Position numbers and translations under genes: made by a program
In this document: positions 21,245-30,682 of the stretch, one piece after another
Layout: the number at the start of each line of letters is the position of its first letter
Position numbering within the stretch: the first letter of the stretch is position 1
The notes under the pieces: generated by a model
Databases searched by the model: none
What the model was told of the DNA's origin: nothing
Seen by the model: only the letters and a program-made list of their open reading frames with translations
NCBI GenBank assembly: GCA_963575745.1
Contig: CAUYUJ010016707.1
Coordinates: 120,548-184,547, forward strand
Source: Prorocentrum cordatum
Taxonomy: Eukaryota; Sar; Dinophyceae; Prorocentrales; Prorocentraceae
DNA length: 64,000 nt
Direction: 5' to 3'

Positions 21245-22450
21245 AGGAGGGTGATTGGTTCTGGATGAGGGCGATGATGGGGGAGGAGGAAGAGATACCC
21301 CTCAACATAAGCATCACTTATCTCCTCATCCCCATTCGATTCCTCCTCCCCTTCCTCCTACCCACTGTCCGCCACATCATCGTCATCATCATCATTATCC
21401 CCCTTCTCCTCCTCCTCCTCATCCTACATTTCCTGCTGCTCCTCCTGTCACTCCTGCTCCTGCTTCTCATTCCCCACATGTTCCTCCTATTCATCATGGT
21501 CCTTCTCCTCCTCCTCCTCCACCGCCGACACTGCACTACACCTGCCCCAACTGCTCTGCCCGCCCTCTTCTGCCTCATAGCACTTTCCTTACTCATATCA
21601 CGCACCCCCCCCCCTCCATAGGGCCAGTGAGTGTAGGCTGGGAAGGTGAAGGCTCCTCCTATCCCTTCTTCTCCTTGTTTATCTCCTCTTCCTCATCCTC
21701 CTCCAGCCCCCCTCCTCATGCCTCCCCCTCCTCTTTCCAGATGGGAGACATGGGGAGGGGAAAAGGGGGAGTGATTGGTTCAGGATGATGGCGATGAGGA
21801 GGGGGAGGAGGAATACGATTCCTCATCATCAGTATCCTGCTTCTCCTCATCCCCATATTCCTTATTGATTGTTCCTCCTCGACCTCCTATACATTGCCTG
21901 CCACAACATCATCAACATCCTCCCACTTCTCCTCATCCGACTCCTCTTCGTCCCGCATCTCCTGCTGTTCCTCCTGTCACTCCTCCTCATGTTCCTCCTC
22001 CTTCTCCACATTCCCTTTCATGCTCCTCCTCGTCCTCATACTCCTCCGTCTGCTACGCAACACCTGCTCCGCTTCCTCCCCCCGCCCTCTTAGGCCTCAT
22101 ACCTTCCATAGGGGCGAAAGGGAGGAGACTGAAAAGGTGGATGACGAGTCATATGTTGAGAAGGAGGGCGAAAAAGAGGTGTAGGATGCTCAGAAAGAGG
22201 ACGGAGAGGAAGAGGAGCTAAGCGTTGAGGTCTTCCTCCTCCTCCTGCTCCTCCTCCTCCTACCCCTGTTTCTCCTTTTTTCTCCCATCGTTCACGTCCT
22301 CAGCCAATCCCCCTCCTCATATCACTCCCCCTCCTGCTCTTTTCTCCATATGGGAAAGATCGGGAGGGGAAAGGACAGAATATGCGGAGGAGTGGTATGA
22401 TGATGAAGGGGAGTGACTGGTTCAGGATGGTGATGATGAGGAAGAGGATG
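21245..22450 (+). repeat. Degenerate 0.52-0.64 kb tandem repeat, CTC-rich
   Basis: Three starts share GTGAYTGGTTCWGGATG and GCGATGA at 21251, 21775 and 22411. The first two copies also share, at matching offsets, a CCACATCATC-like stretch and CTCCTGCTGYTCCTCCTGTC. The body is CTC/TCC-rich low complexity, so apparent proline or leucine frames are ignored. Confidence 0.65.
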
Positions 22451-22513
22451 GGGAACACAATTCCGCAGCATAGTATCCGTGTTCTCCTCCTCCCCCTCCC
22501 CCTCCTCCCCCTC

Positions 22514-22614
22514 CTCCCCCTCCTACTCCTCCCTCCTCCTCCTCCTCCTCCTCCTCCTCCTCCTCCTCCTCCTCCTCCTCCTCCTCCTCCTCCTCCTCCC
22601 CCTCCTCCTCCGCC
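22514..22614. repeat. (CTC)n microsatellite
   Basis: More than thirty CTC triplets with a few CCC units. Confidence 0.93.
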
Positions 22615-22762
22615 GCGTGAGCCCCAAGAGGGGAGGCGGAGGCCATCCCGCCGGCCGCCTGTCCCTTTTGCCCCCCGCTCTCCCGCCCCGGCAACCCGCT
22701 GCGGCTCGCTGCCTGCTTGTCCCGCCGGATCCCCTGCGCTCCCACCAGAGGTAGAGGAGAGA

Positions 22763-22907
22763 GAACTATGCACATACACCGATTCTGGCCAGGCCCATCC
22801 TGAGCCCGGGATCGGTGCATACGCCCTCTTGCCTTGGCTAGGAAGGTATATGCACCGATCCTGGGTCAAGGATGGACGTTGTCAGGATCGGTGCAAGTGC
22901 ATAGTTC
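22763..22907. mobile_element. 145-bp MITE-like element, copy 1
   Basis: Ends are inverted: GAACTATGCACATACACCG at the left and GGTGCAAGTGCATAGTTC at the right. The middle carries further inverted copies of GGATCGGTGCATA / TGCACCGATCC, so the element folds extensively. Its CAGGCCCATCCTGAGCCC segment matches CAGGCCCATTCTGGACCC in the element at 30832-30987, so the two are relatives. No coding capacity. Confidence 0.75.
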
Positions 22908-23974
22908 CCTTCGCCCGAAGAGGGGCCCAGGGACACACGAAGGAGCAGACACGGCTGCCAGGACTCCCCCTGTTCTTCCACCTCTCCCGGAGCCTCGTCC
23001 TTCCCCCCTCCCCTTCCCTTTTGGTTTTCCCCGGAATCGACGCTCCTTTGTGTCCGTGTGTCTTCTGCTCCTCCTGGTCTCGCTGCTCCCCCTCCCTTTG
23101 CTGCTCCTGCCCCCCCCTTGTGAACGTTTCCTTCTTCGGCATCTCGACATTGGGCGGAAGGGGGGGGGGAGGGGGGGGGAGGGTTCTGGCTCCTGACCTC
23201 TGCTTAATGCGACTGTTTGCACCAGTGCGTCCTCTGGGGGAGACTCCACCTGCCTTGAACAGCCGCCAGAAACAGCCAAGATCTACTCCAGGGGGGGGGG
23301 CGCGAGGGCCCGCGCCGAACGGCAGAACCGTGGACAAGAAAACCACTTTGCTGCTCCTGCTCCCCCTCCTCGCTTTCCCCCCGATCTCACTTCCCCCTCC
23401 TGTGTGCTGCTCCCCCTGCTCCTTCCCCTCTTGCGTGCGGGACAATTTGCAACTCCGCAGCCCGGATTCGCTCGACGCGCGACCAGATCGCCTCTTGACC
23501 GCTATTTCTTTCCAGGGTAGCGCTCGCTGCCGGGGGGGAGGTGCCGGGGGGGGGTCGGGCGAGAAGGCAACGGCAACGGAGGCCGCGACATGCACCCGCC
23601 AGGGTGCGTCCGCGCCGCCGGCGCATCAATCGCCTGCGTGCGCCACAGCATGCAGAGGGGGGCACGGGCCAGCCCCCCCCCAGTACGATCGTGAGCGCTA
23701 CCTGGGGGAGGTGGGAAAGGAAACACACGCTCACCAGGGCTGAACCTGAACGGTGTTCTTCGTTTTCGTTCTCCCTCGCCTTCGTTTCCGTTTTCCCTCG
23801 CCTCCGTCTTCGTTCTCCCCCGCCCTGCCGCAAGACGAAGTCGAAACGAAAACGGCCCACGAAATCGCCCAAACACCGCCTTAAAACGACGCGAAGATCG
23901 GGACAAAATCGGATCGGGATAACTCGAGATCTCTGAGAATCGGCGGGCTTGGAGGATGTATTGGGCGCCGCGGC
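22908..23974. other. Low-complexity GC-rich segment, no gene supported
   Basis: Long frames exist on both strands (Pro/Ser/Arg-rich) with CTC, GGG and TTCGTTTTCG-type repeats. The stretch 23750-23840 has several imperfect copies of TTCGTTCTCCCYCGCC. None of the frames shows a domain. Confidence 0.55.
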
Positions 23975-24027
23975 CGCTCCAGAGCGTTCCGGAACGCTCT
24001 GAGAGCGCTCCGGAACGCTCTGGAGCG
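23975..24027. repeat. 53-bp imperfect palindrome
   Basis: Starts CGCTCCAGAGCGTTCCGGA and ends TCCGGAACGCTCTGGAGCG, with only a few mismatches around the centre GAGAGC. Shorter TCCGGA palindromes are nested in each arm. Confidence 0.85.
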
Positions 24028-24310
24028 ATTTATCCCGATCCTGGCCCTGTTTTACTCCAATCGAGTCCGACTGCACAGGGGCCTGCATCTTTACCGCGTA
24101 CCCTCACTGCCAGTTCCCGCTCCGCCTCGTCCACCCCTCGGCCAGGCGCAGAGGGGGGTAGCGGAAGGGGGGGTCGTACGCTCAGGTCCAGCCCTGCTGC
24201 CCCTCGGCGGCGACGCTCGGGGGCGGCCGGCCCCCGGGGAGCGCCGCACGCCCGCCTCCGAGGCTGCCGCTGGCCCAGCCCTCGGCGAGGCTCCCCAGCG
24301 AACACGCGAA

Positions 24311-24535
24311 TCGTCGTCGTCGTCGTCGTCGTCGCGTCCTCGTCGTCGTCGTCGTCGTCGTCGTCGTCCTCGTCGTCGTCCTCGTCGTCCTCGTCGTCGT
24401 CCTCGTCGTCGTCCTCGTCGTCGTCCTCGTCGTCGTCCTCGTCGTCCTCGTCGTCCTCGTCGTCGTCCTCGTCGTCGTCGTCGTCGGCGTCGTCGTCGTC
24501 GACGTCGTCGTCGTCGTCGTCGGCGTCGTCGTCGC
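24311..24535. repeat. (TCG)n tract with CTCGTCG variants
   Basis: About 225 bp of TCG units with regularly spaced TCC, reading as poly-Ser or poly-Asp. Confidence 0.94.
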
Positions 24536-24759
24536 CCCCCCGCGCGACGGCACGGCCTCGGCCGATGCCCGCCTCGAAGAGCTCGGCGAGCTGGGCCCGC
24601 GGGAGGGTCGCGGAGCCGTCGTCGAGCCACGAGGCGGCCGGGCTCGCGCGGCTGGCCGAAGCCTGCCCTCCCCTCGTTGGGGGCAGGAACGGGGGGCCGA
24701 GGGAGGAAAGGGCGCACTGCGCCCCGAGGAAGGAGCGGAACATGGGAGAGGAGGAGAAT

Positions 24760-24870
24760 GGGGATGGGGAGCAGGAGGAGGAAAAAGAGGAGGAGGAGGA
24801 GGAGGAGGAGGAGGAAAAGGCCGATGGAGAGGAGGAGGCGGAGAAGGAGGAGGAGGGAAGAGCAAGAGTG
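24760..24870. repeat. (GGA)n-rich block
   Basis: GGA/GAG triplets with occasional AAA and GCG; poly-Glu frame only. Confidence 0.85.
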
Positions 24871-24973
24871 AGAGGAGGTACGGCGGAGGAGGCAGGACGG
24901 AGGGAACAGGGAACAGGTAGGATGGAGGAGGGAGGGCGAGGGCGAGAAGCGGAGAGGGGAAGAAGTTGGAAGG

Positions 24974-25132
24974 TGTGTGTGTGTGTGTGTGCGCGTGTGC
25001 GCGTGTGCGCGTGTGCGTGTGTGCGTGTGTGCGTGTGTGCGTGTGTGCGTGTGTGCGTGTGTGCGCGTGTGCGCGTGTGCGCGTGTGCGCGTGTGCGTGT
25101 GCGCGTGTGTGCGTGTGTGCGCGTGTGCGCGT
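24974..25132. repeat. (GT)n/(GC)n dinucleotide tract at gap edge
   Basis: Alternating GTGT and GCGC purine-pyrimidine repeat running directly into the assembly gap. Sequence of this kind can adopt Z-DNA and commonly breaks assemblies. Confidence 0.93.
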
Positions 25133-25232
25133 NNNNNNNNNNNNNNNNNNNNNNNNNNNNNNNNNNNNNNNNNNNNNNNNNNNNNNNNNNNNNNNNNNNN
25201 NNNNNNNNNNNNNNNNNNNNNNNNNNNNNNNN
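25133..25232. other. Assembly gap (100 N)
   Basis: Exactly 100 undetermined bases, a usual size for a gap of unknown length. Features on either side may not be adjacent at the implied distance. Confidence 0.99.
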
Positions 25233-25420
25233 AGCAGGGCGCCGAGGTCCGGGAGATCGATGGGCAGGGCGCCGAGGTCGACCAGGGGATCGAGGAGCAG
25301 AGCGCCGAGCTGCCAGACGGTACCAGGGCTCGAAGGAGCGCGGAATGGGGGGGGGGCGGTCGAGGACCACTTCGTTTTGAAAAGTCGGTCTTGCATGCCG
25401 TGACTCAAGATCCTCCTCCC

Positions 25421-25615
25421 CCCATCCCCCTCCTCCTCCTCCTCCTCCTCCTCCCCCTCCTCCCCCTCCTCCTCCTCCTCCCCTCCTCCTTCTCCTCCTC
25501 CTTCTCCTCCTCCTTATCATCGGCGTCCTCAGCTTCATCAGCATCACCATCACCGTTAGCATCATCGTCATCAACATCATCACCATCACCATCATCACCA
25601 TCCTTTCCTTACTCA
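25421..25615. repeat. (CTC)n and (CAT)n mixed tract
   Basis: CTC triplets to about 25515, then CATCAC/CATCATC units to about 25605. No gene. Confidence 0.85.
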
Positions 25616-25691
25616 CCACAAGTCAAAGAGGCTCCCAAGGCCCACGGGGGGGGGCAGGAGGGACAGGGAGGAACGGTCAGCCAGCGCAGGC

Positions 25692-25741
25692 ATGGTGACG
25701 ATCCAGGTCGGCGGCGAGTTCTATAACATCAAGATGAAGAG
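25692..25741 (+). CDS. Short exon, unknown gene (start MVTIQVGGEF)
   Basis: ATG at 25692 opens MVTIQVGGEFYNIKMKR with GC-rich third positions, ending at AAGAG before GACCCC. The frame is also open upstream for at least ten codons (ending SASAG), so the ATG need not be the start. Possibly the first of three exons with 26076-26210 and 26500-26616. No function recognised. Confidence 0.35.
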
Positions 25742-26075
25742 GACCCCCCTGCTCCTTCTCCTCTTCCCCCTCCTCCTCCTCCTCCTCCTCCTCCTCCTCC
25801 TCGTCGCCACCTCCTCCTCCTCCTCCTCATCCTGAACTCCTCCTCCTCTTCCTCCTCTTCCTCCTCCTCCTCCTCCCCTCCCCCCTCCTCGTTGTCGTTC
25901 TCCTCATTGTACTTCCCCACCCTCGAGGTCCACGCACTTGTCCTCGATGACAGGGGTAGTGGATTCCAGGGTGGTGATAAGGCAGTGGGGATCTGCCCTA
26001 CCTTCACTACCATGCCCGCGCTTCTGCGGGCTTGGGGATGAAGGAATGCAGAATTCGAAGAGGAGGGGCGCTGAG

Positions 26076-26210
26076 AAGATCAGCACTATCGTGTTCAGGG
26101 CGACCACAGTGACGAATGGCTGGCCGCAATTAATCCAGCGCGCCGACAAGACGTGGGGCGAGAGCGACAATGCCAAGGAGCTGAGCGAGACGTGCATGCA
26201 GGACACCAGG
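26076..26210 (+). CDS. Short exon, unknown gene (QLIQRADKTWGESD)
   Basis: Open plus frame of 45 codons reading ISTIVFRATTVTNGWPQLIQ and on to KELSETCMQDTR. It has the C/G third-position bias of likely exons and is flanked by GCTGAG before and AGG after. The minus frame of the same bases gives a hydrophobic stretch that resembles a membrane helix, but its codon pattern is worse. Product unknown. Confidence 0.4.
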
Positions 26211-26499
26211 GGAAGGAGGACGAGGAGGGGAGCCGATCGAGCGGCTGCAGGATGGTGGGGAGGGGGGAGGAAGGAAGAGGGAGGATGGCGATCAAGAGGT
26301 CGATGCAGAGGCGAGCTCGAGGGGGATGACTATTTCAGACCGTCCTCCCTCTTCTGGGCTCGTGGCTACACGGGCCCTTGTTTCCTCCCACTCCTGCAGC
26401 CTTTCAGTCCTCCCATGACCCACCGTCCTCATCCCTCGTATAGTTCCAACTCCCACCTCCCATCGTCAATGCCATCCCCCCCCTTCGCCTCCTCCCCGC

Positions 26500-26616
26500 A
26501 TGGCCCCGAAGTACGTCATGCAGAAGATCATCGAGAAGCCGACCGTCACCAAGGCTGTCGTGAGCTCGTACAGGAACAGTGTTGTGAACGAGCTGCGCTC
26601 CTCCAGTGGATCCTAG
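26500..26616 (+). CDS. Short exon, unknown gene (MAPKYVMQKIIEKP)
   Basis: ATG at 26500, 38 codons ending ELRSSSGS then TAG at 26614-26616. The TAG is immediately followed by GTGAG, so this may be the last exon, or an exon whose donor overlaps the stop. Strong third-position GC. A small protein with amphipathic helical look; no family recognised. Confidence 0.45.
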   Translation: MAPKYVMQKIIEKPTVTKAVVSSYRNSVVNELRSSSGS

Positions 26617-26850
26617 GTGAGATCCTGGGCCCAAGAGGACGAAGGAGGAGACGTATAAGGAGGAGAGAGGAGGAGGAAGAGAAGTATAAGGAGGAGAGAG
26701 GAGGAAGAGAAATATAAGGAGGAGAGAGGAATGCCAGCAGGAGGAGAGAGGAGGAAGACAAGCATAAGATAGCGCGGGATGGGGCTGGGAAGGACGAGCT
26801 CGGAGGAGGGTGGAGGGGAAGAAGCACATAAGGATGATCGGGAGCACTGA
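26617..26850. repeat. AGGAGGAGAGAGGAGG-type repeat
   Basis: Five or so imperfect copies of a 25-30 bp GTATAAGGAGGAGAGAGGAG unit at 26640-26760. No gene. Confidence 0.7.
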
Positions 26851-26890
26851 ACTTCAAAATCTACACGTTCGAAGCATCTCCCTGTGGTGC

Positions 26891-26928
26891 CAGGGTCACG
26901 TGGGCAAATCTGTGCCCACGCGACCCTG
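26891..26928. repeat. 38-bp hairpin, 16-bp arms
   Basis: CAGGGTCACGTGGGCA and TGCCCACGCGACCCTG are reverse complements with one mismatch, separated by AATCTG. An open plus frame (FKIYTFEASPCGARVTW) runs through it but has no supporting evidence. Confidence 0.85.
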
Positions 26929-27548
26929 ACATCACAAAGCAGCGAATGGTCTACATCGATCCGCATCCTTCTGCTCTCATCTGCTGCTGGTGCTCCAGCC
27001 TTCCTTACGCCTGCGACCCTTATCTTCCTGAGGCCCCAGCTGACGGAGTTTCGGTGCACATCTGCCATGTGTATCATCATGATTCCTTCCCAGAGGTGAC
27101 GACACATCGAGAAGATGACCTGCTACGTGTGGGCCGTGGCATGGCCCAGGCCAGCATCGGGCCATACTTATCCCCTCGATCCCCAGTCCTGTGATGTATA
27201 TATATATGCACATACATACACGATTAGTTTCCTCACTCCTCTTCGAGCGCCTTCTCCACGACGTGCGCCTCCCACCCCTCGTGTTTACCTCCTCGCTCGT
27301 CCCTCCCCTCCGCCCTCCATCGATATAAACTCCTACGCCTTTCTGCAAGAGTTCTCCTCCTCCTGCTAGATCCATCCCTGCTTCCTACTCTCGCACATTC
27401 ATCCTCTACACCTCTTCCTTCCCATACCCTCACTTCTACCTCAATCGTGCCCTGACCAGGCGACGTATACTACTGGTGGTGTACTGGTGGAGCTGAGCGT
27501 CCCCGCGGCTCCGTATAGCCCCCTTCATTTTTGGAGGGTGAGAGGAGC

Positions 27549-27562
27549 TAGAGAGAGAGAGG

Positions 27563-27621
<59 letters not shown>

Positions 27622-27625
27622 CGAG
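27549..27625. repeat. (GA)n microsatellite
   Basis: Near-pure GA dinucleotides with GC interruptions near the right end. Confidence 0.94.
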
Positions 27626-27660
27626 AGTCTCAAGAGACCGCATGCGCATTATTTTGCACG

Positions 27661-28055
27661 CGCGCTGACGGACCAGCTCGAGCGCTGGCAAGATCAAGCG
27701 CAGGCCGCGAGGCGCAATAGTTGCCCGCCCTCCCCTCGAGTCCAGGAGATTCCAGCTCGAGAACGCTCGTTCGATAGAACGATGTCCAACGCCCCCTCCC
27801 CCATGCCACAACCCTCCTACCAGCCTCCCTCCCTCGAACTTCCCTTCCCCCTCACGTCGACGCTGTCCCCCTCGCTGTCCCTCGAGTTGCGCTCTCCCGA
27901 GAGGCCCCTCTGCGGGATGATTTCAGAATGCATGCGCCATGGGCGCCAAACGGTTCGTGCAAACGGGCACCCGCCTAGGACCCCCAAGGATGGTTCAGGA
28001 GTCGAGTCTCTGAGGATGCTTCAATCCTGCCTCGCATACGCAGCGAGATCCTCGA
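27661..28055 (+). other. Open plus frame, coding status uncertain
   Basis: A frame opens TDQLERWQDQAQAARRN at about 27667 and continues through MSNAPSPMPQPSYQPPSLEL into a Ser/Pro/Leu-rich part before entering a TATG microsatellite. Only the first 17 residues look like an exon. No domain, no clear splice borders. Confidence 0.25.
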
Positions 28056-28061
28056 GTGCTG

Positions 28062-28138
28062 TATGTTTGTCTGTATGTCTGTATGTCTGGGTGTCTGTAT
28101 GTATGCATGTATGTATGTATGTATGTGTGTATGTATGT
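28062..28138. repeat. (TGTA/TGTC)n tetranucleotide tract
   Basis: TGTATGTC and TGTATGTA units. GATGRTTCAGGRGTCGA occurs just before (27989) and just after (28149), a short direct duplication around the tract. Confidence 0.85.
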
Positions 28139-28274
28139 AATTGTGTTCAGGATGATTCAGGGGTCGATCGAACGGACAAGGAGGTGGTGCATAGGACCAC
28201 TCGGACGATTGTGGCCTGAACGTTGCGATCGGTGCATGGTCTTGCCTTGCGCGCAGTTCTGGGATCGAACACGG

Positions 28275-29260
28275 TGGGATTCCAGCCGCGCTCGCGAGCC
28301 GGGGAGCACTCCGACTGGTGACATGGGGCTGGGGATTTGCTTGTTTGCATCGTCATGTGTGCGCTGCGTTCGGAAGTGGACTGATGTGGCAGTGCATGAT
28401 GAGCAGGTTGCGTAAGCCATACAAGCCACCACTACTGTACAAGCACCAACCACCCGACACCACCCACCCAACTCGTCCACCGAACCGTCGACCCAGCCCA
28501 ACCACCACTACCACCACTACCACAACCCGAGTACAGAACAACCACCACTGCCGAACAACCGAACTCACATAATCCACGAGCTCACACCCCACACCCACCT
28601 CGAACGCACATGAAACTGATGCATGCGATGTCCAACATGTGATCGACAACCCCACAACCCAACCAATGTATTGCATAAACGAACTAACAACCCAGCACAC
28701 CACCCCTGGCAACAAACCCAACGATCTGAAATGATTGCATGTACAGCGCGCGCCCGTGTTTTTAATATGTTTCTTCTGCGTACTGACGCTAGAGTATGTG
28801 GCTTCAGTGCGTTGCTGCCCGAGGGCGAAGAGAATAACATCAGATCTGAACACAAACGCACACACACACACGCACCACCACCACCACCACACCACCACCA
28901 CCACCACCACCACTACCACCACCACCACCACCACCACCACCACCACCACCACCACCACCACCACCACATGATGCACGGACGCGTGCCCGCACGCGCGCGC
29001 TCCCCCCCCCTGCCCCCCGCCGCCAGGTGCACATGATTGTGCTGGGCTCCGGAGAGGACCGCTGCATACATGCATCGATCGACCTGCGGATTTCCAGCCG
29101 CGCTGATCGACCACTGCGTTCGGAAGTGGACACTTTGGGGTGTGAGGTGTTGCGTTATGGTTGGGGCACGGGGATTGTAGTCGGGCTCAAGCGCTCGCGC
29201 GGCTCGATCGCTGAGGATTTCCCAGCCGCGCTCGATTACGCTGCGTTTGGAAGCGGTCTG
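28275..29260 (+). repeat. Three copies of a CCAGCCGCGCT ... GCGTTYGGAAG module
   Basis: The pair TTCCAGCCGCGCT and CTGCGTTCGGAAGTGGAC occurs at 28278-28385 (spread apart by an insertion), at 29090-29131 and, with changes, at 29219-29252. Between them lie an ACC-rich region and unique sequence. No gene is supported in 28.3-29.4 kb. Confidence 0.6.
28871..28968. repeat. (ACC)n microsatellite
   Basis: CACACA followed by about thirty ACC triplets; poly-Thr, poly-His or poly-Val/Gly frames are shadows. Confidence 0.94.
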
Positions 29261-29455
29261 GAGGTTCGGTGGCGGCGGGGTGATCTTCGGGCGGGCGTAT
29301 ACGGGGCGATCGGCGGGGGCGCGTTGGTCGTGGGGGGGGCGTCGGGGGTTCGGTGGCGGCGGATTAGCGGGCTTTCGGCAAAGGTGCGTTGGCGGGGGTG
29401 CGTCGACAGTTGGGAGACGCGGGTGCGTTGCGGGTTTCGGGCGGGCGGTGGTGGT

Positions 29456-30310
29456 TTCATGTTTTTTCATGTTTTTTTTTCATGTTTTTTCATGTTTTTT
29501 CATTGTCATGTTTTTTTCATGTGTTCTCATGTTTGTTCATGTTGTTTCATGTTTTTTTCATGTTTTTTCAGCGTCATGTTTTTTCATGTTGTTTCATGTT
29601 TTTTCATGTTTTTATGTTTTTTCATGTTTCTTTCATGTTTTTTCATGTTTTTTTCCCGCGTCATGTTTTTTCATGTTTTTTCATGTTTTTCATGTTTTTT
29701 CATGTTTCTTTCATGTTTTTTTCATGTTTTTTTCATGTTCATGTTTTTTCATGTTTTGTCATGTTTCTTAATGTTTTCATGTTTTTTTCATGTTTCTTTT
29801 ATGTTTTTTTCATGTTTTTTCCCGCGTCATGTTTTTTCATGGTTTTTCATGTTTTTTCATGTGTTTCATGTTTTTTTCATGTTTCTTTCATGTTTTTTTC
29901 ATGGTTTTTCATGTTCACGTTTTTTCATGTTTTTTCATGTTTTTTCATGTTTTCATGTTTTTTTTTCATGTTTCTTTCATGTTTTTTCATGTTTTTTTCC
30001 CGCGTCATGTTTTTTCATGTTTTTTCATGTTTTTTCATGTGTTTCATGTTTTTTCATGTTTCTTTCATGTTTTTTTTTAAGTTTTTTCATGTTCATGTTT
30101 TTTCATGTTTTTTCATGGGTTTTCATGTGTTTCATGTTTTTTTCATGTTTCTTTCATGTTTTTTTTCATGTTTTTTCATGTTCGTGGTGTTTCATGTTTT
30201 TTTTCATGTTTTTTCATGTTTTCATGTTTTTTTTTTCATGTTTTTTTCATGTTTTTTTCATGTTTTTTCATTTCCTGTGCTTTCATGTGTTTTCATGTGT
30301 TTTCATGTTT
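29456..30310. repeat. CATGTTTTTT minisatellite with higher-order units
   Basis: About 850 bp of 10-12 bp units TTTTTTCATG. The marker CCCGCGTCATG (or CAGCGTCATG) recurs at about 29572, 29657, 29821 and 29999, giving a loose higher-order period. Phe/Met/Cys/His-rich frames of hundreds of codons on the plus strand are repeat shadows. Confidence 0.95.
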
Positions 30311-30469
30311 CTTCCATCGCGCGCGCGCATGTGCCCCATCACCTCCCCGCCCCCGCGCGGCCGCCCTGGCCACCCCCCAGATCATCCAAGGACCCCGCAC
30401 ACACCGCCCCCAGCCCCCACGATTGCACCCATCAAACCCAACTGCAGCAGCCTCGCAACCTACGCGACA

Positions 30470-30600
30470 CACCAACCACCACCACTGCCAACACCTACAA
30501 GCACCATCACCACGTCGCCACCACCACCACCACCACAACCACCACCCACCCACCACCACCACCGCCACCACGACCCACCACCACCACGCGCACGTACGGT
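30470..30600. repeat. (CCA)n-rich tract
   Basis: CCA/CAC triplets with interruptions; no gene. Confidence 0.85.
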
Positions 30601-30682
30601 GGTACCATATCTGTATGCACTGCCGCTTCGAACCAGCGCGGCCCGCGCATTTGGGCAACAGGTGAGGCGCCGCGCTGGCGCC

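Noticed and set aside
25904-26206. S1-like hydrophobic stretch on the minus strand (VTVVALNTIVLIF)
   Set aside because: The plus frame of the same bases has better codon bias and fits neighbouring plus exons; the stretch does not join to the channel exons.
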